Shown piece after piece: positions 45,299 to 58,722 of a DNA stretch of 64,000 bases. The stretch comes from Acridotheres tristis (lineage: Eukaryota; Chordata; Aves; Passeriformes; Sturnidae): assembly GCA_037013685.1 (NCBI GenBank), contig CM072887.1, forward strand, positions 93,950,347 through 94,014,346, given 5' to 3'. The position numbers and the translations under genes were made by a program. Position 1 is the first letter of the stretch; every line of letters begins with the position of its first letter. The notes beneath the pieces were generated by a model. That model searched no databases, had not been told where the DNA came from, and worked only from the letters and a program-made list of their open reading frames with translations.

Positions 45299-46070
45299 CT
45301 CTTTTTCTATATAGAGATGAAAATTATGTTGGCTACATTAAGTTAAATAAAAGCATCATCTAGAGCTGTCAAGGTGTCCAGATTTGTGTGTACCCTGTGT
45401 TTTCAGTCTCACTGGTAATGACAACTTTGTTTACAGGTAGAGAGAAGGACAAATTCCAATTTATTTATTGTTCATTATAATATCATAAAATGGAAAAGTT
45501 CACAATCAGTCATGACCATTCTGAGTGTGTCAGAATATGCTACAAGAGTGCATCTATCAGTTACAAAATAATTTGCACAGTCACAATATTTGAGCCTTGA
45601 ACATGATACGAAATCTTTCTATTCCAATATTTTAAATATGTTTTCCTTTAAGCAACTCAGCACGCTATATTCAAGCATTCAAAAACCAAGGGAAATAAAC
45701 TGCTGGAAATCAAAGGTGGTTCATGTAGCTATACTGCCCATCATTTAAAAACATGGCTAGATACCTATTAGTAGAATCAACACCCTTAGGCATAGACTTG
45801 ATGGATCATATTTAACTACAACACAATAGGTTAAACTGTCATTCTAGCATGTACTTAAGTATTGAGTAATACAGTATGCTGTCATTTTATCACATCTGTA
45901 ATGCAGGGCTACTATAGTGATACTATAAGTTACTGATTCCTACCATAAATAATCTTCTCATAATTTCTGCAAAGACATACAATAGCACTGACTCCCAACT
46001 TAATTTTAATTAAGAAAGACATATGGCTCATAATTAAGAAATAGGATACAACAAATTTCCTGTAACTAAG

Positions 46071-46135
46071 ATAAGATTCTTACTTGATCAAAACTTGATC
46101 AAGATTCTTACTGCAATAAGATTCTTACTTGATCA
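46071..46135. repeat. local 45-bp-period duplication
   Basis: ATAAGATTCTTACTTGATCA occurs at 46071-46090 and again at 46116-46135, with a shuffled partial copy (CTTGATCAAGATTCTTACT) in between. It looks like a local nested duplication. Confidence 0.8.
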
Positions 46136-46801
46136 CAAAAGCTAACAGCTACAGAATATAACCAATGGAAAGGAACAATGGTGTGTAGCATCCTTCTAAC
46201 ACCAGACTGTCATCAGTAAACATCTGAAATCACAGGAAAAAAATAACAAAAACAAAGTGATACAAGCTGCAAACACTTCAGTGCTTACGTACCAGTCTCA
46301 CCTCCAGCTTAAGCCACAGGACACTGCTCTGCATCTTGCACGGTTGGTTAGGAGTCATTCAAGTGTGAAATATTCTAAATTCTAGTTGTTAAAAGATTGA
46401 GAACCTCTGCCCCCTGCCATGACTTACACCCTGAAAGGCATATACTTATTTATGATAATAATCTACTGAAGTAGTATCATTGTGCAGCAAACAGAAGTTG
46501 CTTTGCTGTAGTATTAGGGAGTCTTGCAGGTAGTATTTCCACTAAGTTACAAGCTTACCTATCATAATGAAATTAGTTCCAGCTGTTGGCAGACCCAAAG
46601 TACAAATCTACATCTCATGTTCAGTTGATGTTTTTCAGCTTTAATTTTTCATTATTAGGAGAATAAGAAATATTCTACTCTAAAAATGAAAGCTTCCCTC
46701 CTAAGTTAATCACATAAGTTTAAAAACCAGATGTCTAAATGGCTTTGCCTTAATCTGGCCTTTTTTGATATATCTGATGAAAGGAAGGATATCTGTTCAG
46801 G

Positions 46802-46866
46802 TAAAAAAAAAAACAACCAAACAAAAACCACAAAAAAGAAAAAAAAAAAAAAAACCCACAAAAAAG
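46802..46866. repeat. A/C-rich low-complexity tract
   Basis: Long A-runs interrupted by CC/CAACC groups. No SINE or LINE body is attached that I can recognise. Confidence 0.85.
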
Positions 46867-47918
46867 TCTAACTGAATTCCATCACATTCTAGTGAAGAAT
46901 AAGAAGGCTTCAACTTGAGTCATATCATAATTAAAGAAAAATCCTATGGCATATAATGTTGCTTTTTATAGCTGACAGTGAGCTCCATTAGACTGTAGAA
47001 GAATCTCTGAAGGCAAATGAAAATAACCTCCCAAGAGAGTGGAAGCCCCACACAGCATGGTTTAAATGTAGCAGCTGGGCTGGGGGAGGAAATGGCGTTT
47101 TCCATTGAAAATCTGCTGCCAAAATACCTCCTATGGCTAGATTTTTAAGGGAAACGTGGCAGTTGTCCCTCTCTGAATTTCAGCTGCTCAGTTTTAATGC
47201 ATAGGCAGGAAAGGTAGCAACACTGAATAGCAAAAGGTCTAGAACTATGTTCTGTCCAAGGAACAAAGAATAAAATCGAGAAATGACTGGAAGTAGGAAT
47301 GTGTAACAGGAAGATGGCAAGAGGGGGAAAGGATTCTTCAGTTTTAAAAGATAAAAGCCAACTTTTTAGAAAGTGTGTGCCACTCCAAAGGCTACTTTAA
47401 TGTTTTTTTTAATAGTTTGAGGTATTCGATGTTTAGCACGTCACTGAAAGCTGGTTAGCAATGAGTTAGTTACTTTTAAAATGTTTTCTTTGTATTTGTG
47501 GATATATCATGATAATAGCTGTGGCAACATCACAGATCATCAGTTTCCTAGATAATAAATTCCCCACTGATAACATGTAAGTATATAAACCTAGGAGTCA
47601 CAAGAGTAATCGTGTTATATCCACCCTAAGAAATAAGAAGTATTATGAAAAGAATGCTTCTAAAATAACTTTTCTGTTCTTGATGTCTGCATGTACTTCC
47701 AACTCTGACTTAGGCATAATCTTGAAAATATGACTCATAGTCCAAAAAAGACACTTTCTGATACAGGTAGAAAAGTCATGCCTGTAGTATGGATGGCTAC
47801 TTAACTGCTTTCTCTTTTGATACAGGTGGTGTGGTAGTGCTAGCTGACATTTTTTCTTTTTTAATGACAATTCGACAATTTTAACAAGGTTGAAAAAATT
47901 GTCAAGCAAATGGAACTT

Positions 47919-47977
47919 TTTTTTTTTTTTAATTTTTCTTTTTCTGGTTGGTTGGTTGGTTGGTTGGTTGGTTGGTT
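47919..47977. repeat. poly-T followed by (GGTT)8
   Basis: A T-rich stretch from about 47919 runs into eight exact GGTT units at 47946-47977. The open frame that starts here (Val-Gly-Trp-Leu repeats) is an artefact of the tetranucleotide repeat. Confidence 0.95.
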
Positions 47978-50820
47978 TTACCCAAACAACCTCTTATGGC
48001 TTCAAATCTGGTTCCTCTACAGCAGTCCTTTAATCATCAGACTAACTTCTCTTTGTTCTCTGTAAAAAACCCTCACACTTCCTTTTGTTCAATAGTCAGG
48101 GCAGAAGGATCCTTGCCAGTCTCCACCTTCATCCTTTTGTATGGCTCTGGCTTGATAATTAACATGGTGCTTACACCCATTCAGGCTAGAGGAAAAACTG
48201 AAGCAGAATGTTGCTTCCTCAGTAACACTGCTGGTCCAGGATGCACAACTACCACGATTTTTTTCTGTGAAAGGGGTGTGACTGCTAAGCTGTCTATAGA
48301 AATGAGGTGTCTGCATGTTAGTGTGAGCAGATAGCACCTGCTGTGTCTTCTGGATGAGGATGATGATACCTGCAGCCTGCAAATCTCAAACATTCTGGCA
48401 GGTAGAAAGCCCTGAACAGCACAGCTTAGCTAAACTGGCAGCACTTCTGGAAATACACAAATTGGTTTTCTATTACAAGTTTGGTCAACTACAGACTTGG
48501 TAATTTTGTGGATTCTTGTCTTTAGTTTCAGTACCAAAGGTCTACTTGTAGTTGAGCTCTAGAATTTTGTGTTTATTTTCTGATTTATATGTTGAGAAAT
48601 GCTTCTTGTGAAAATTCCAGTTGCAGAAATTTAATGGTGAAAAACTGTTGTCTCATCTCTAATTGACTGGTAAATGTACTAAACAGAAGGGGGGCCAGGT
48701 GCTAGATGACACTTTGTGATAAAAATTCCTGGAAGGTTTTGAAGGTAGGGTTGAAAAACACCACAGGTATGATGCCACTTCAAATTATCTGATCTCATGC
48801 AAGGCTATACTACAATGCAGTCAGTAGGTAAATTGTTCCTGACTCTTCATCAGGTGATTCTAAATTTCCTTTTCGTTAAAAAAATAGGGATGCTGGTATA
48901 GTCTCACTATCCCTGTTTCTCAGACCAGCCAATAAACTTGTGTATTTCTGTGAGTTTGTTTTTTTATTTTATAGAGTTCTAGAGCAATGTCATTACCAAG
49001 TACTCTGGTGTAAGAGGAATGAAATTCAATTCCTGTTTATAAAAGAGATCAGTTTAACCCAAAGTATACCTAATTTTTTTAAAAAAATTTGCTTCTAACA
49101 AATCTAAACTAACCATGACAGTTCTGTTGTGGTTCTACCAAGCTCTCCAGTAGACCGATTCCTAAATCTGATGGATTGCTTCACTTTTTAAAGAACAATC
49201 AACAATTCGGTAGACAGAAAAAGCTAAGTGTTTTCTCTATTTCATAGTTTTGATTAAATGCTGACATTTTAAATAAGTTGTTCTGCTTTCAGTTAATGCC
49301 ATTTTAACTGTTCAGTCCTTCCTCCTACATCCTTGCAATAACATAACTGGAGCCACAAGCTTGACTGCTAAGGTTTGAAGTTAACACAGCAGTCAGAATT
49401 TATTTGCATTCTTTCTAAAATGGTATTTGTTTTATAACTCTCACTCAGTTTCTGAATCTGTCCTTTTCTGTGATCTCTTTAGGTCTCACAAGCCAAGCAA
49501 TGTCAGGCCATGTCAGTGCTGAGAATGTCAGTATTTCCAAGGAACACCTAGATGCTGCAAAGACAGTACTGCAACTCAGAAAGTAGTACATTTGCCTTGC
49601 CAGAAGCACTGAAACAAATTCACCATTGTTAAACGGACAGAAGAACTGTAAAGCTGGTAATTCCTTATGTCACACAGAATTAAAAAGAAGAGCTAAGTGT
49701 CTTTAAGAACTAGAAATGTTAATTCCAAAGCCCCAGTCAAAATAAAGCCATGTAAAATTACATTTTGTCACAATCATTCCTACATTTTCAGACAGAAAAA
49801 CAATCTATGATTTTTTTTCCCCTTCCATCCCAAGTCCTGTGCCCTATAAATGTGTGCTGGTAAAAAGTTGTTAAAACCAGTCTTGTAAGTCAATGTGGTG
49901 TTAAGAATGTATTCCAACATTATAAGCAATATGACCTTTGGTGTCATTTGAAATCAAGTACTTAACACTGCAAAACGAACTGAGGCTACTGAGTTACATT
50001 TGTGAAATGTTTTAAAATTAACAGTTGAAAAAGCTTTACAAGCATAAAATGCAGTTATCCTGGTAAACTGGCTGCACTTAGCTGTGCATCTCAATGGGGC
50101 TTTGTATCTTCTGCTTGCTTTCACAAAGTATGGGATATACCGAGAATTTTACAAGAACTAAGTTTCAAAATCAGGGGTTTTATGTGGTAGCTATTGACAT
50201 GCTAACATCTAAAAGACTCATGTCAGAGAAAATCAATCATATATGTCATGATTTATAATATATCCTCTTGTTTGAGATGACAGTTTGCTCGTCTCTTTCT
50301 CCTGAAGTGGTACATATGGTTACTAAGAACCAACAAACCATTAGTCCTCATTCATCATTCTAGAAGAAATCATGCCCAAGCAAGGTCTACATTAAATGCA
50401 AGCAATTCTAGTACATTTTTCTTACTGTCCTTGCAGATACTAAATAACAAGAAAACATTTGGTAATTTTTGTAAAAACGAACATTTGATATAAAAGGGAT
50501 GGTCGAAAGCAAGAGGCACTGAAGTAGAATTCAGAGGCCTGACTCAATTTCTGTCAGGGATGCAAATTTCTTGTGTGGTAGCAGAGTCACGAACTCCTGG
50601 TTTATCAAGGGAGCAAAAGCATTACAGCTCTGTTTCTATGCATAGCTGCACAGTGAAATTCTGACATCCAAGTGAAGTATGTTTGCTCCTCTTCTAATAC
50701 CTAGGGACATGTAGGCACTTAACACACAGCAGAATTTAGACACTGTAATCCAAGCTGAAGGTATTTTCTGTAGAGGGGGATCTCCACTCCTGGAATTAAT
50801 CACTTTAAGCCTTCTTCTTC

Positions 50821-50845
50821 TTTTTTTTTTTTTTTTTTTTTTTTT
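50821..50845. repeat. poly-T run
   Basis: Twenty-five consecutive T preceded by CTTCTTCTTC. On the transcribed strand this is poly-A. No retroposon body could be recognised beside it. Confidence 0.9.
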
Positions 50846-51534
50846 CCTCACAGAAACAGAGATTAACTCAGCCTTTTGACTTGGAGATGGTCAGGAGAGA
50901 AATCACAATCCCAGCCTTAGCATTATCTAATCTAGAACACACAGAAATGTGTGAGCAATTTGTGTTTAATACCCTCTTTTGCCAGGGGTAACTGAAGCTT
51001 TGTGTTACAACTCCTCAGAAGACTGCTTGCTCATGAGATTTCATAATATTCTAGGTTGAGAGTGCACACTTCTCTAATACTTCATGCAAAACAAAACATT
51101 GACATCTTCTCTACTACCAGTATTTTACTACCAGTAAAGGATTTATTCAATACATCTTTAAAATGACTGTTTCCTATATGAAGTGCTAATGCTAAGATTG
51201 AATATGGAGTCCTTATGTCTGACTGCTCAAAGTTACAAAATTATATCCTTCCCTCTCCTTTTGAATACAGATGAAGAAAAAAGAATGCAAGCATCCAGAC
51301 AACTTCTTTATAGTACAGAATGCAAGTTCCCAAAAGATGGGAGAAAACATCTCCAACCAAATCCAGATAGAGACCTAACCCTATTGACAAAGAAGAAAAC
51401 AGAGTGGCATGTTTGTACAGATCACGAATTGGGGGACTTTCAAAAGCACTTGCTACACTGAAATAAGCAGATGAGAGATTAAAGATAAACTATTGATGCT
51501 ATGTACTTAGTACGGCATCAAGGTGCCCAAATAA

Positions 51535-51935
51535 ATGTTTTCACAGGTCTGATGAGGATCTGCTGAGGGAACTGGGGTTGTAGATGCTGGAGTGAAGGAA
51601 GCTGAAGGGAGACCTTATTTGTTTCTGCAACTACCTGAAAGCAGGTTGTAGGCAGGTGAGGGTTGGTCTCTTCTAAGTAACAAGTGATAAGAGGGAACAG
51701 CTTTAAATTGTGCCAGGAGAGCTTAAGTTTGGGTACTGGGGAAAAAATTAGTGAAAGGATTATCAAGCACTGGAACACGATGCCCAAGGAAGTATTTGAG
51801 TCACCATCCTTATGGGTATTTAAAAGATGTGTAGATGGGGATATGGTTTAGTGATGGACTGGGCACTGCTGAATTAATGGTTGTACTCTATGATCTCAAA
51901 GGTCTTTTTCCAACCTTAACAATTCTGACTCTTGA
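51535..51935 (+). mobile_element. CR1 LINE 3' fragment (about 400 bp)
   Basis: Plus-orientation CR1: 'ggagaccttatttgtttctg', 'caactacctgaaagcaggtt', 'gtgccaggagagcttaagtt', 'atcaagcactggaacacgat', 'tgagtcaccatccttatggg', 'tatttaaaagatgtgtagat', 'gatctcaaaggtctttttcc'. This is the end of the reverse-transcriptase ORF and the 3' UTR of a CR1, with frame breaks and therefore inactive. Confidence 0.93.
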
Positions 51936-53849
51936 TTTGGAGAAGCCTAATGTTAAAAGTACAGTTCTACTGTGACTTCAGAGTTGAACACAATACAAAA
52001 GAGCATTGACAAGAGTTTAACCTTTGGAATTAAGGCAGAAGTTGCACACATGCCAGCTTTTAGCTTTAACTTTTTTTCTGAACAACCATTCCCAGTTCAT
52101 CAAGTACAGGTAAGATTTTCTCCTGGAGACATTAAGAGGGTGAAAAATAGCAGCAGGTGTATACCTTTGGTGAATTTCTTCCACAAGAATCAGCTGAACA
52201 GAAAGCATTCATCCACTACTTGCACATCCAATACAGTGGTCTGCTCACTACCTTAAACAAAAAAAATGGATGGTCGAGAAATCTGCTCCAGTTCCAGGGA
52301 ACTGAAGGCAAAAACCCTTTTTAAAAAATTACTGTTACTGTTTGTAGCAGTTAAATCAATCATATCCTGTCCTATCGCAGTATATTTCATACTATTTCAA
52401 ATTTTATCATATTTCATGGATTTGAGACACAGCCCTAATTTCAGTCACAGGAATATCTTCTCTTAGTCATTAAACCCCCCCTACACTCTTCCATGGATAC
52501 TTACAGCATGACACTACAAGTTCTTGCAGATAACGAAAGGACATTAGGTTCTGCAATCCCTTTTCATGTCACCAGTAAGCCTCAAGACTTGCTTGGGAAG
52601 GTGATTCAGGTGAACAGCCAGAAAACCAACTCTGTAGGTCCAGTCACCTGGTTAAAGTTATCACCATTTACCATCTAGAGGCTGTAGAATGCTGAGGATG
52701 TCTTCAGGAGCTATCTATCCCCTGGGCACTTTTAATTCTGTAGATGTATTTATTTAGATTTATTATTGCCATCAAAGATGCTCAGGACTACCTCTCCCTT
52801 CCCTGTCCTGAGCTGACACCACTAGAAGCAGTACTTCATATCAACTACTAATAAGAAGTGATGTCTTTGAAAGAGCTGTCTCAACTTATTGAAAAACCTC
52901 AGCAGAACTCTTTAAAGACACATCATGGTGTATTTTTAGGCCTCCTTCATATTTGAGTTGGTTTCTTATGTTCTTTATATTCTTTTGCTCACTCAGGTAA
53001 TACCTGGGACGCTTGATTTCATAAAATAGGAATATTTTAAAGAAAAGATAAGTATAATTTTATTTATTTCATATCTGATTTCTCCTGCCTCATTTTTGAT
53101 GATTCTAACAGAGTTCAGATAGTTTTCACTGAGGTGGAGAAAAAAGAGCAGGGCAACACTATTCTGACAGCATGAGTGTCACCTACAGACAGAACTTTTT
53201 CAAAGTCATGTGTTATTTGTGTTTGTGTGAACACTGGAGTAAGGAATAAAATGGGGCTGCCAGCATTCACCAGTAAGTTCTCCTGTCTCTAAAGCTCTGA
53301 CTTAGGATGCTCCAATGCACATGCTATTTTTCAACACACAGTAGCTATGGCTGCTACTCAGAACTGCTGGAAGGCAGCTCCATAGTCTGCTAAAGTCAGT
53401 GCATTACCTTGCTTGTGGCTTTTGTGGTTTAGTTTTAAGTTTAAAAACTGTCACTGCATTTTCACTAAAATACATATTAATAAAAAGATTTTTAAAAAAT
53501 ACCTCCAGCTTTTTAAACCTCAGAATCAATATTTCTACAGAAATACTGTAGTAATAATTAACAAATAATGACATCAGGAAACTAGACTAGATTCTAAATA
53601 TAAAATTGTCTTATCATGACAAATCAGTTAATTTTGCTTTAGGATCCAGAAAAATGTTTTGATCAAGAAAAAACACTGAATTGTGAAGTTAGATTTTCTC
53701 TGACATCAATGATCATCCAACAGATCTTTATTTAAATATCAGATAAACATTAGAGCCAGACTTTTGTCTTTTTACTACATTTGTAATAATCCCATATATA
53801 GTTCTGTCTTTACACCTCATGATGCCTAGAATTTGCTTGCTGTTTAGAA

Positions 53850-53892
53850 ATGGGGAAACAGAGGCATAGTGAGATGAAATGTCTTACCTACC
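53850..53892 (+). repeat. short MIR-like core fragment
   Basis: 'aaatggggaaacagaggcat' followed by 'agtgagatgaaatg' resembles the MIR core. Only about 40 bp match, so this could be chance similarity. Confidence 0.4.
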
Positions 53893-56800
53893 ATATGCGA
53901 ATCAACTCTGTAGATACTCTTTTCCACAACGAAAAGAACAAATTATTCAACCCCAAACGACTGATTTCTCTCCTAAGAGAAGACAATGTACTCAGCAAAC
54001 CTACCAGGCCAACCAAATAAATTTCACATAGGCAAAGGGAAAATGTGTATAGCTACTTCCACAATCTTATTGGGGAAATTATCTCCCCAGTATTACTGGA
54101 TGTTTTGTTCTTTTGTTTTGTTTTTTAATTTTCTTTCCAATACTCTCTGCATGGTCTTCATTTATATTGTGGCTGACAGGGACATTTCCAGACAGATCTG
54201 TTCACAGAAAACCCCGTGGCTGCAAGTGGACTGCTGCATGAGAAATATGCTCAGCACTTTCCATTTGACAGAAAAGGAGCATACCATTTCAGCCATATGC
54301 AAGCCAGGGCACCCACTGCAGAGAGCACATCCTAAATCTGCTGTTTGCTGCTGCTGCCCAGTTAGGGCAAGACTTTGCATTTGCCTGCCTCTGATTTACT
54401 TTCTTTCCCCTGCCTTTATAAGTATTCCTAGTGCTTGCAAGCCCTTCAACTTGTTTCCACTGCAATAGCTACTCCCAATCCAGATGGTGGTAGGAGTAAT
54501 TGAGCTGTGGTTCCTTTGTGTAGTTACCTCTACACAATGGCCACGAGCATGCAGAGCCTCACACCAATTGCTGGTGTACATTTGCTCCATGGTTTAGACC
54601 CAGCTTTGTACCTTTCTAATCATTAATCACCAATCAGACAAAGGATTTATTGCTGAATCCAGACAGCAGCCAATACAGACTTCTAATACATTATGGATTC
54701 TCTGTCAGCACAATTATTTATTGTTTGCACTGTTCTGTTTGAAAATCCCTATGCTCTTGCACTTATTTATTTGCTTGCTTACTTATATCTCTTTAGCTGG
54801 ATTTGACAAAGTAATGAAGCTTCACCTATTAATATTTTTTACAAACCCTGAGCGGTGAATTACTACATATAAATATATATTTATAATATTATTCTTGGTA
54901 TTTGCCACTTACCAAAGTCTTTAGCAAATATGCTACTAAAGAAAATAGAATTAAATTTCACAGATGGTGTCAGAGTATTTCCTCAGGTAAATATCCAATA
55001 AATCATTTCATCATTAAAAACACTACAATAAAGGTTGACTATCAGCTGAGAGATGAAGAAATATACAGTTCTCTATACTTCCAGCATCCTGTGGGATTTT
55101 TTCACAGTATCATGAAAGCAAGCAACAGTAAGGACCTCACTGTTCTGTGGTTAGGCTTTAGCACAAAAGCATCAGTGGACCTCTGGTTCTGCACAGCGTG
55201 TGACCATGCTCTGCTATCAAATTAATGTTAAAATATGTATGTCCTAGCTTTGGATTTATAATATCTTTGACAAATAGTAAAAAGGACAGGCATGCCATAA
55301 AGTTTATGGATAGGGTGATGGCATGCACAATGATGTCTCATAAAGAATAAAAGGGGAAAAGTTATTTATTCTTCTGATTCAAGAACTAAAATACAGATAG
55401 ACTGGCTGCGTGCACAGAATGTTTCATAAATATCCCACAGTGCACCCTGTTGTACAGCAGCCATACATTAATTAGAGCATTCAGCAGACACTGCAATGTG
55501 TTACACTCACCCAAGTGAATCTTCATTTTTCACATGCAGGGCCTTACTAATTAAAATCAGCTTTGCAATTAAAGGTGGAAAATTGTGTTAAACTTTGAAG
55601 CATGCTTTAGAAAAAATGTATTTATTTTTAGGGTATTTTATTTTGATGCAAATGAATTCTCCATCAAAGTGAGACCAGTAAAAGGAAGGTATGAGGATTT
55701 CTCTTTTTTGTATTATAGATGCTCCTCTCGGTTGCAAGTTGCAATGCTCCACTATCTCTCTGCCAGTACCTGGCCCTGTTCCAATGCTTTTAGTGAGTGC
55801 TATCTGTCACGGCATGAATAATACAGCCCCTAGGCTGTCGGCAGAATCCAAATGAGGCATACATCAGGAAGCAAGCACTCGACTTTAGCTCCAGAACATG
55901 CTCCTGTGAAGACAGGCAATTATTCACCCACGGCTGCAGCCATGGCAATCAAACTGGTGGGTGAAAAGGTATATGAAATGAAAAAATTTGAATAAGAAAT
56001 ATGGCACAACAAGGCACAGAAATTCAATAATTTTCTAATAACAGAGAGATATTTGAGCCTTTTAATTTCAAAGTTTTGGAGCCTGAATTATTTCACTTGC
56101 TCTGTGACCAAATGTAGTCTAAAATACAGTATATAATGTCAAGGCAATGCAGTGGTACTTGCTTGTTCTTTTTCTAATCAAAACAGCAATGCTAAACTCT
56201 AAGGTATTTAAAAATGCAAACTGTTACATGAAGTGACAAATCTCATGCCTAAAAATTAAAAGATAGTCAAAATAATTCTATCTATATAATGTAGTGAACC
56301 AGAGACAGCTTAGTAAAGCAATAAAGAACTGGTAGTATCATGGAATTTGGTGGAAAATTAAAATGCAATGTGTTCTATAAAGTTACGGAAAATTATAGAT
56401 ACACACATTGCTTCATGAACACTCTTTGGTTTTGAGACTATCCTTTTTTTTCAAGACATCGTATCAGTAATTAATGAAATCCTTTACAAATAAAATATGA
56501 CCTGAACAAAAGGCATAAAAAATTCCCTGGTAGATGAAATGTTCAAGTTGGTTTATTTCATCTGAATTCTTATTTTCAGCAATCAAATAAAAAATAATTA
56601 TATAGTAAAAGCTATGTCAGTATTTTCATTTTAAATATAAGGGTTTATCATTGGTCTTAATATTCTTCACTGAAATTTTATGCATTTTTTTTAGACCACA
56701 ATTGGTTTGCTTTAATTTCTATACAATGCCTATATATGTTTTCAAATAGACACTCCTGTATGCTATAAAAGAATCCTAAATGAATATACATAATGCCATG

Positions 56801-57938
56801 CTACCATCTTAAGATTTTTTTAAGGTCTCTTATTTCTTAGAATATTATGTTAAAGTATATATTATATGTTAGAATATTATTTGTTAGAATATCATGTTGG
56901 AAACATGTGGCAGTTGGCAAATGATTAATCCATTACAGAATCTAATTGATTTTATTACTTGAGAAAAAAATAAACAAAAAATATTTTGTTAAGAAGCTTT
57001 TAAATAAGCCACTGTATGCAATTAGTATTTTTTAATGGAATCTAATTAGGATTATTATAAGTGACATACCTACTTACATGGCAAATCATTGGCACCTGTT
57101 TGGTATATGACATTGTTATAAAAAGATGCTCAATAGAGAGCAACGAAGTAAAGTGCAATATTTCTGAAACCATCAATCACATCTACTCAGGAAATAACAC
57201 GGGCCAGTTTGCACTCAATTACTCCAGAGTAACAATGGGATTTACACCTACAGAACAGACCAGAAACTGGACTCTTACATTTATATTTGTATACATAGAA
57301 TGTGATTCTTTTTGCCTCTAAAGTTGATTAATGAAACTGGCAATGTTTCTTCTAATTGCAGTGAAAGAACACTTGAATCTATGCTTTTCTTCAGATGCTT
57401 AGTCAAAAGGCATCCTGAAAACACAGTTGTGGGAACACCCTCCTGGTCTGGCTAGAGTCACTGCTATATATACAGATGGACTATTCACAGATAAAAGTAT
57501 GCAAGGATCTGGACCGAGCTTATAGTTCAAAATTAATTCACAGTACTGAAGATGTATGAGCAATGTTCATTGTTATGCTGCTATGCACATGGGCCTGAAC
57601 AGCTACCAAGGGACTAAAAGAACCTGCATCAGAGGCATGGCCCAGGGAGATGCTCTGGTTTTCACACCTAAGATTTTAATTCTTCTCTTGTCTTCATCAC
57701 TATCTGAACATGTGTTTTTTTGTTTGTTTGTTTTTGTTTCTATCTTGTGTTCAGATCTTTCAACCTTTGTTTTTATTTTTCAGTTCAGTTGGCCTCAGGT
57801 GCTTTGAAACATAAACAACAGGAATGAAGTTCTATCTGTGAAAACTCTAACCTTGAGGCCTTGCCTCATGATATGTACCATGGACAGCACTAGAGGGTCC
57901 ATGCTAGCTTCAGGTTTCCAGGTATTACTAAAATACCG

Positions 57939-57964
57939 AAAAAAAAAAAAAAAAAGAAAAAAAA
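57939..57964. repeat. poly-A run
   Basis: A-run of about 17 interrupted by a single G and followed by another A-run; an intronic homopolymer. Confidence 0.9.
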
Positions 57965-58631
57965 GAGGTCTGCTCTAGTTAAGGTAGTTAAGGCAGGCAC
58001 ACCATCCAACTCTGGGCACTTCTCCTCAGAGTGCAAACTGGAATGTTAATCCTTCTGACCTTTCCATGCAGCCACTGGAGTGAGGTGCTTTCACCACATT
58101 AATTTTAGAGATCCCAGCATTCTGCCCTAAGTGCCCTTTAGAGAAACTTGTCCATCTAAGCTGTCTACTAGCATGTCCAGCCAACAAGCCGACATCAGGC
58201 ACTGAACTTAAGACCCAGGAGGGAGCTACCAACCAAGTCATGCAAGGTTTTGCTTCCCTTCCACCTAAAATTTGACACAAAGAAAAACATCAAGGAGATG
58301 GAAATGATACAGCAAGCTCTTACCACTGTTACCCTATCTAGTTCAAGTCTTGTGTTTTCATACACCTCAAAGGAAACAACACTAGCACAGAAAGTTTGCT
58401 TGTTTCCTTAGTAAACCTACATTGAAGCTCTTTCATAATTAAAAATACAACTGAGACAAAAAAATTGTGATAAAATTATCCTTTAACGTCCATCTAATAT
58501 TTTATTAGCTGAACAACATTTCAACCCCTGAATCTATCCAAAAATGTGAAAGGATCTGTTTATTTCAGTTCAAGCTTAACGTACTACCAGAAGATGGGTT
58601 TTCACTGTCACAAAGATAAAATTACAATAAT

Positions 58632-58722
58632 AAAAACAAACAAACAAACAAAACCACCAAAAACATAAAAAAAAAAAAAAAAAACCAACAAAAATAATCA
58701 AAAACCTAAACAAAAAACAACA
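58632..58722. repeat. (CAAA)n and A-rich low-complexity tract
   Basis: Starts as CAAA tetranucleotides, passes through a long A-run at about 58667-58684, and continues A/C-rich. No flanking retroposon body was recognised. Confidence 0.85.

Noticed and set aside
47948..48334. 128-codon plus-strand open frame beginning MVGWLVGWLV
   Set aside because: The start is the translated (GGTT)8 microsatellite and the remainder has no recognisable family.
53986..54468. 160-codon plus-strand open frame with two hydrophobic stretches
   Set aside because: No recognisable domain, antisense to MYT1L, no splice or promoter signal, and the hydrophobicity follows from T-rich sequence.
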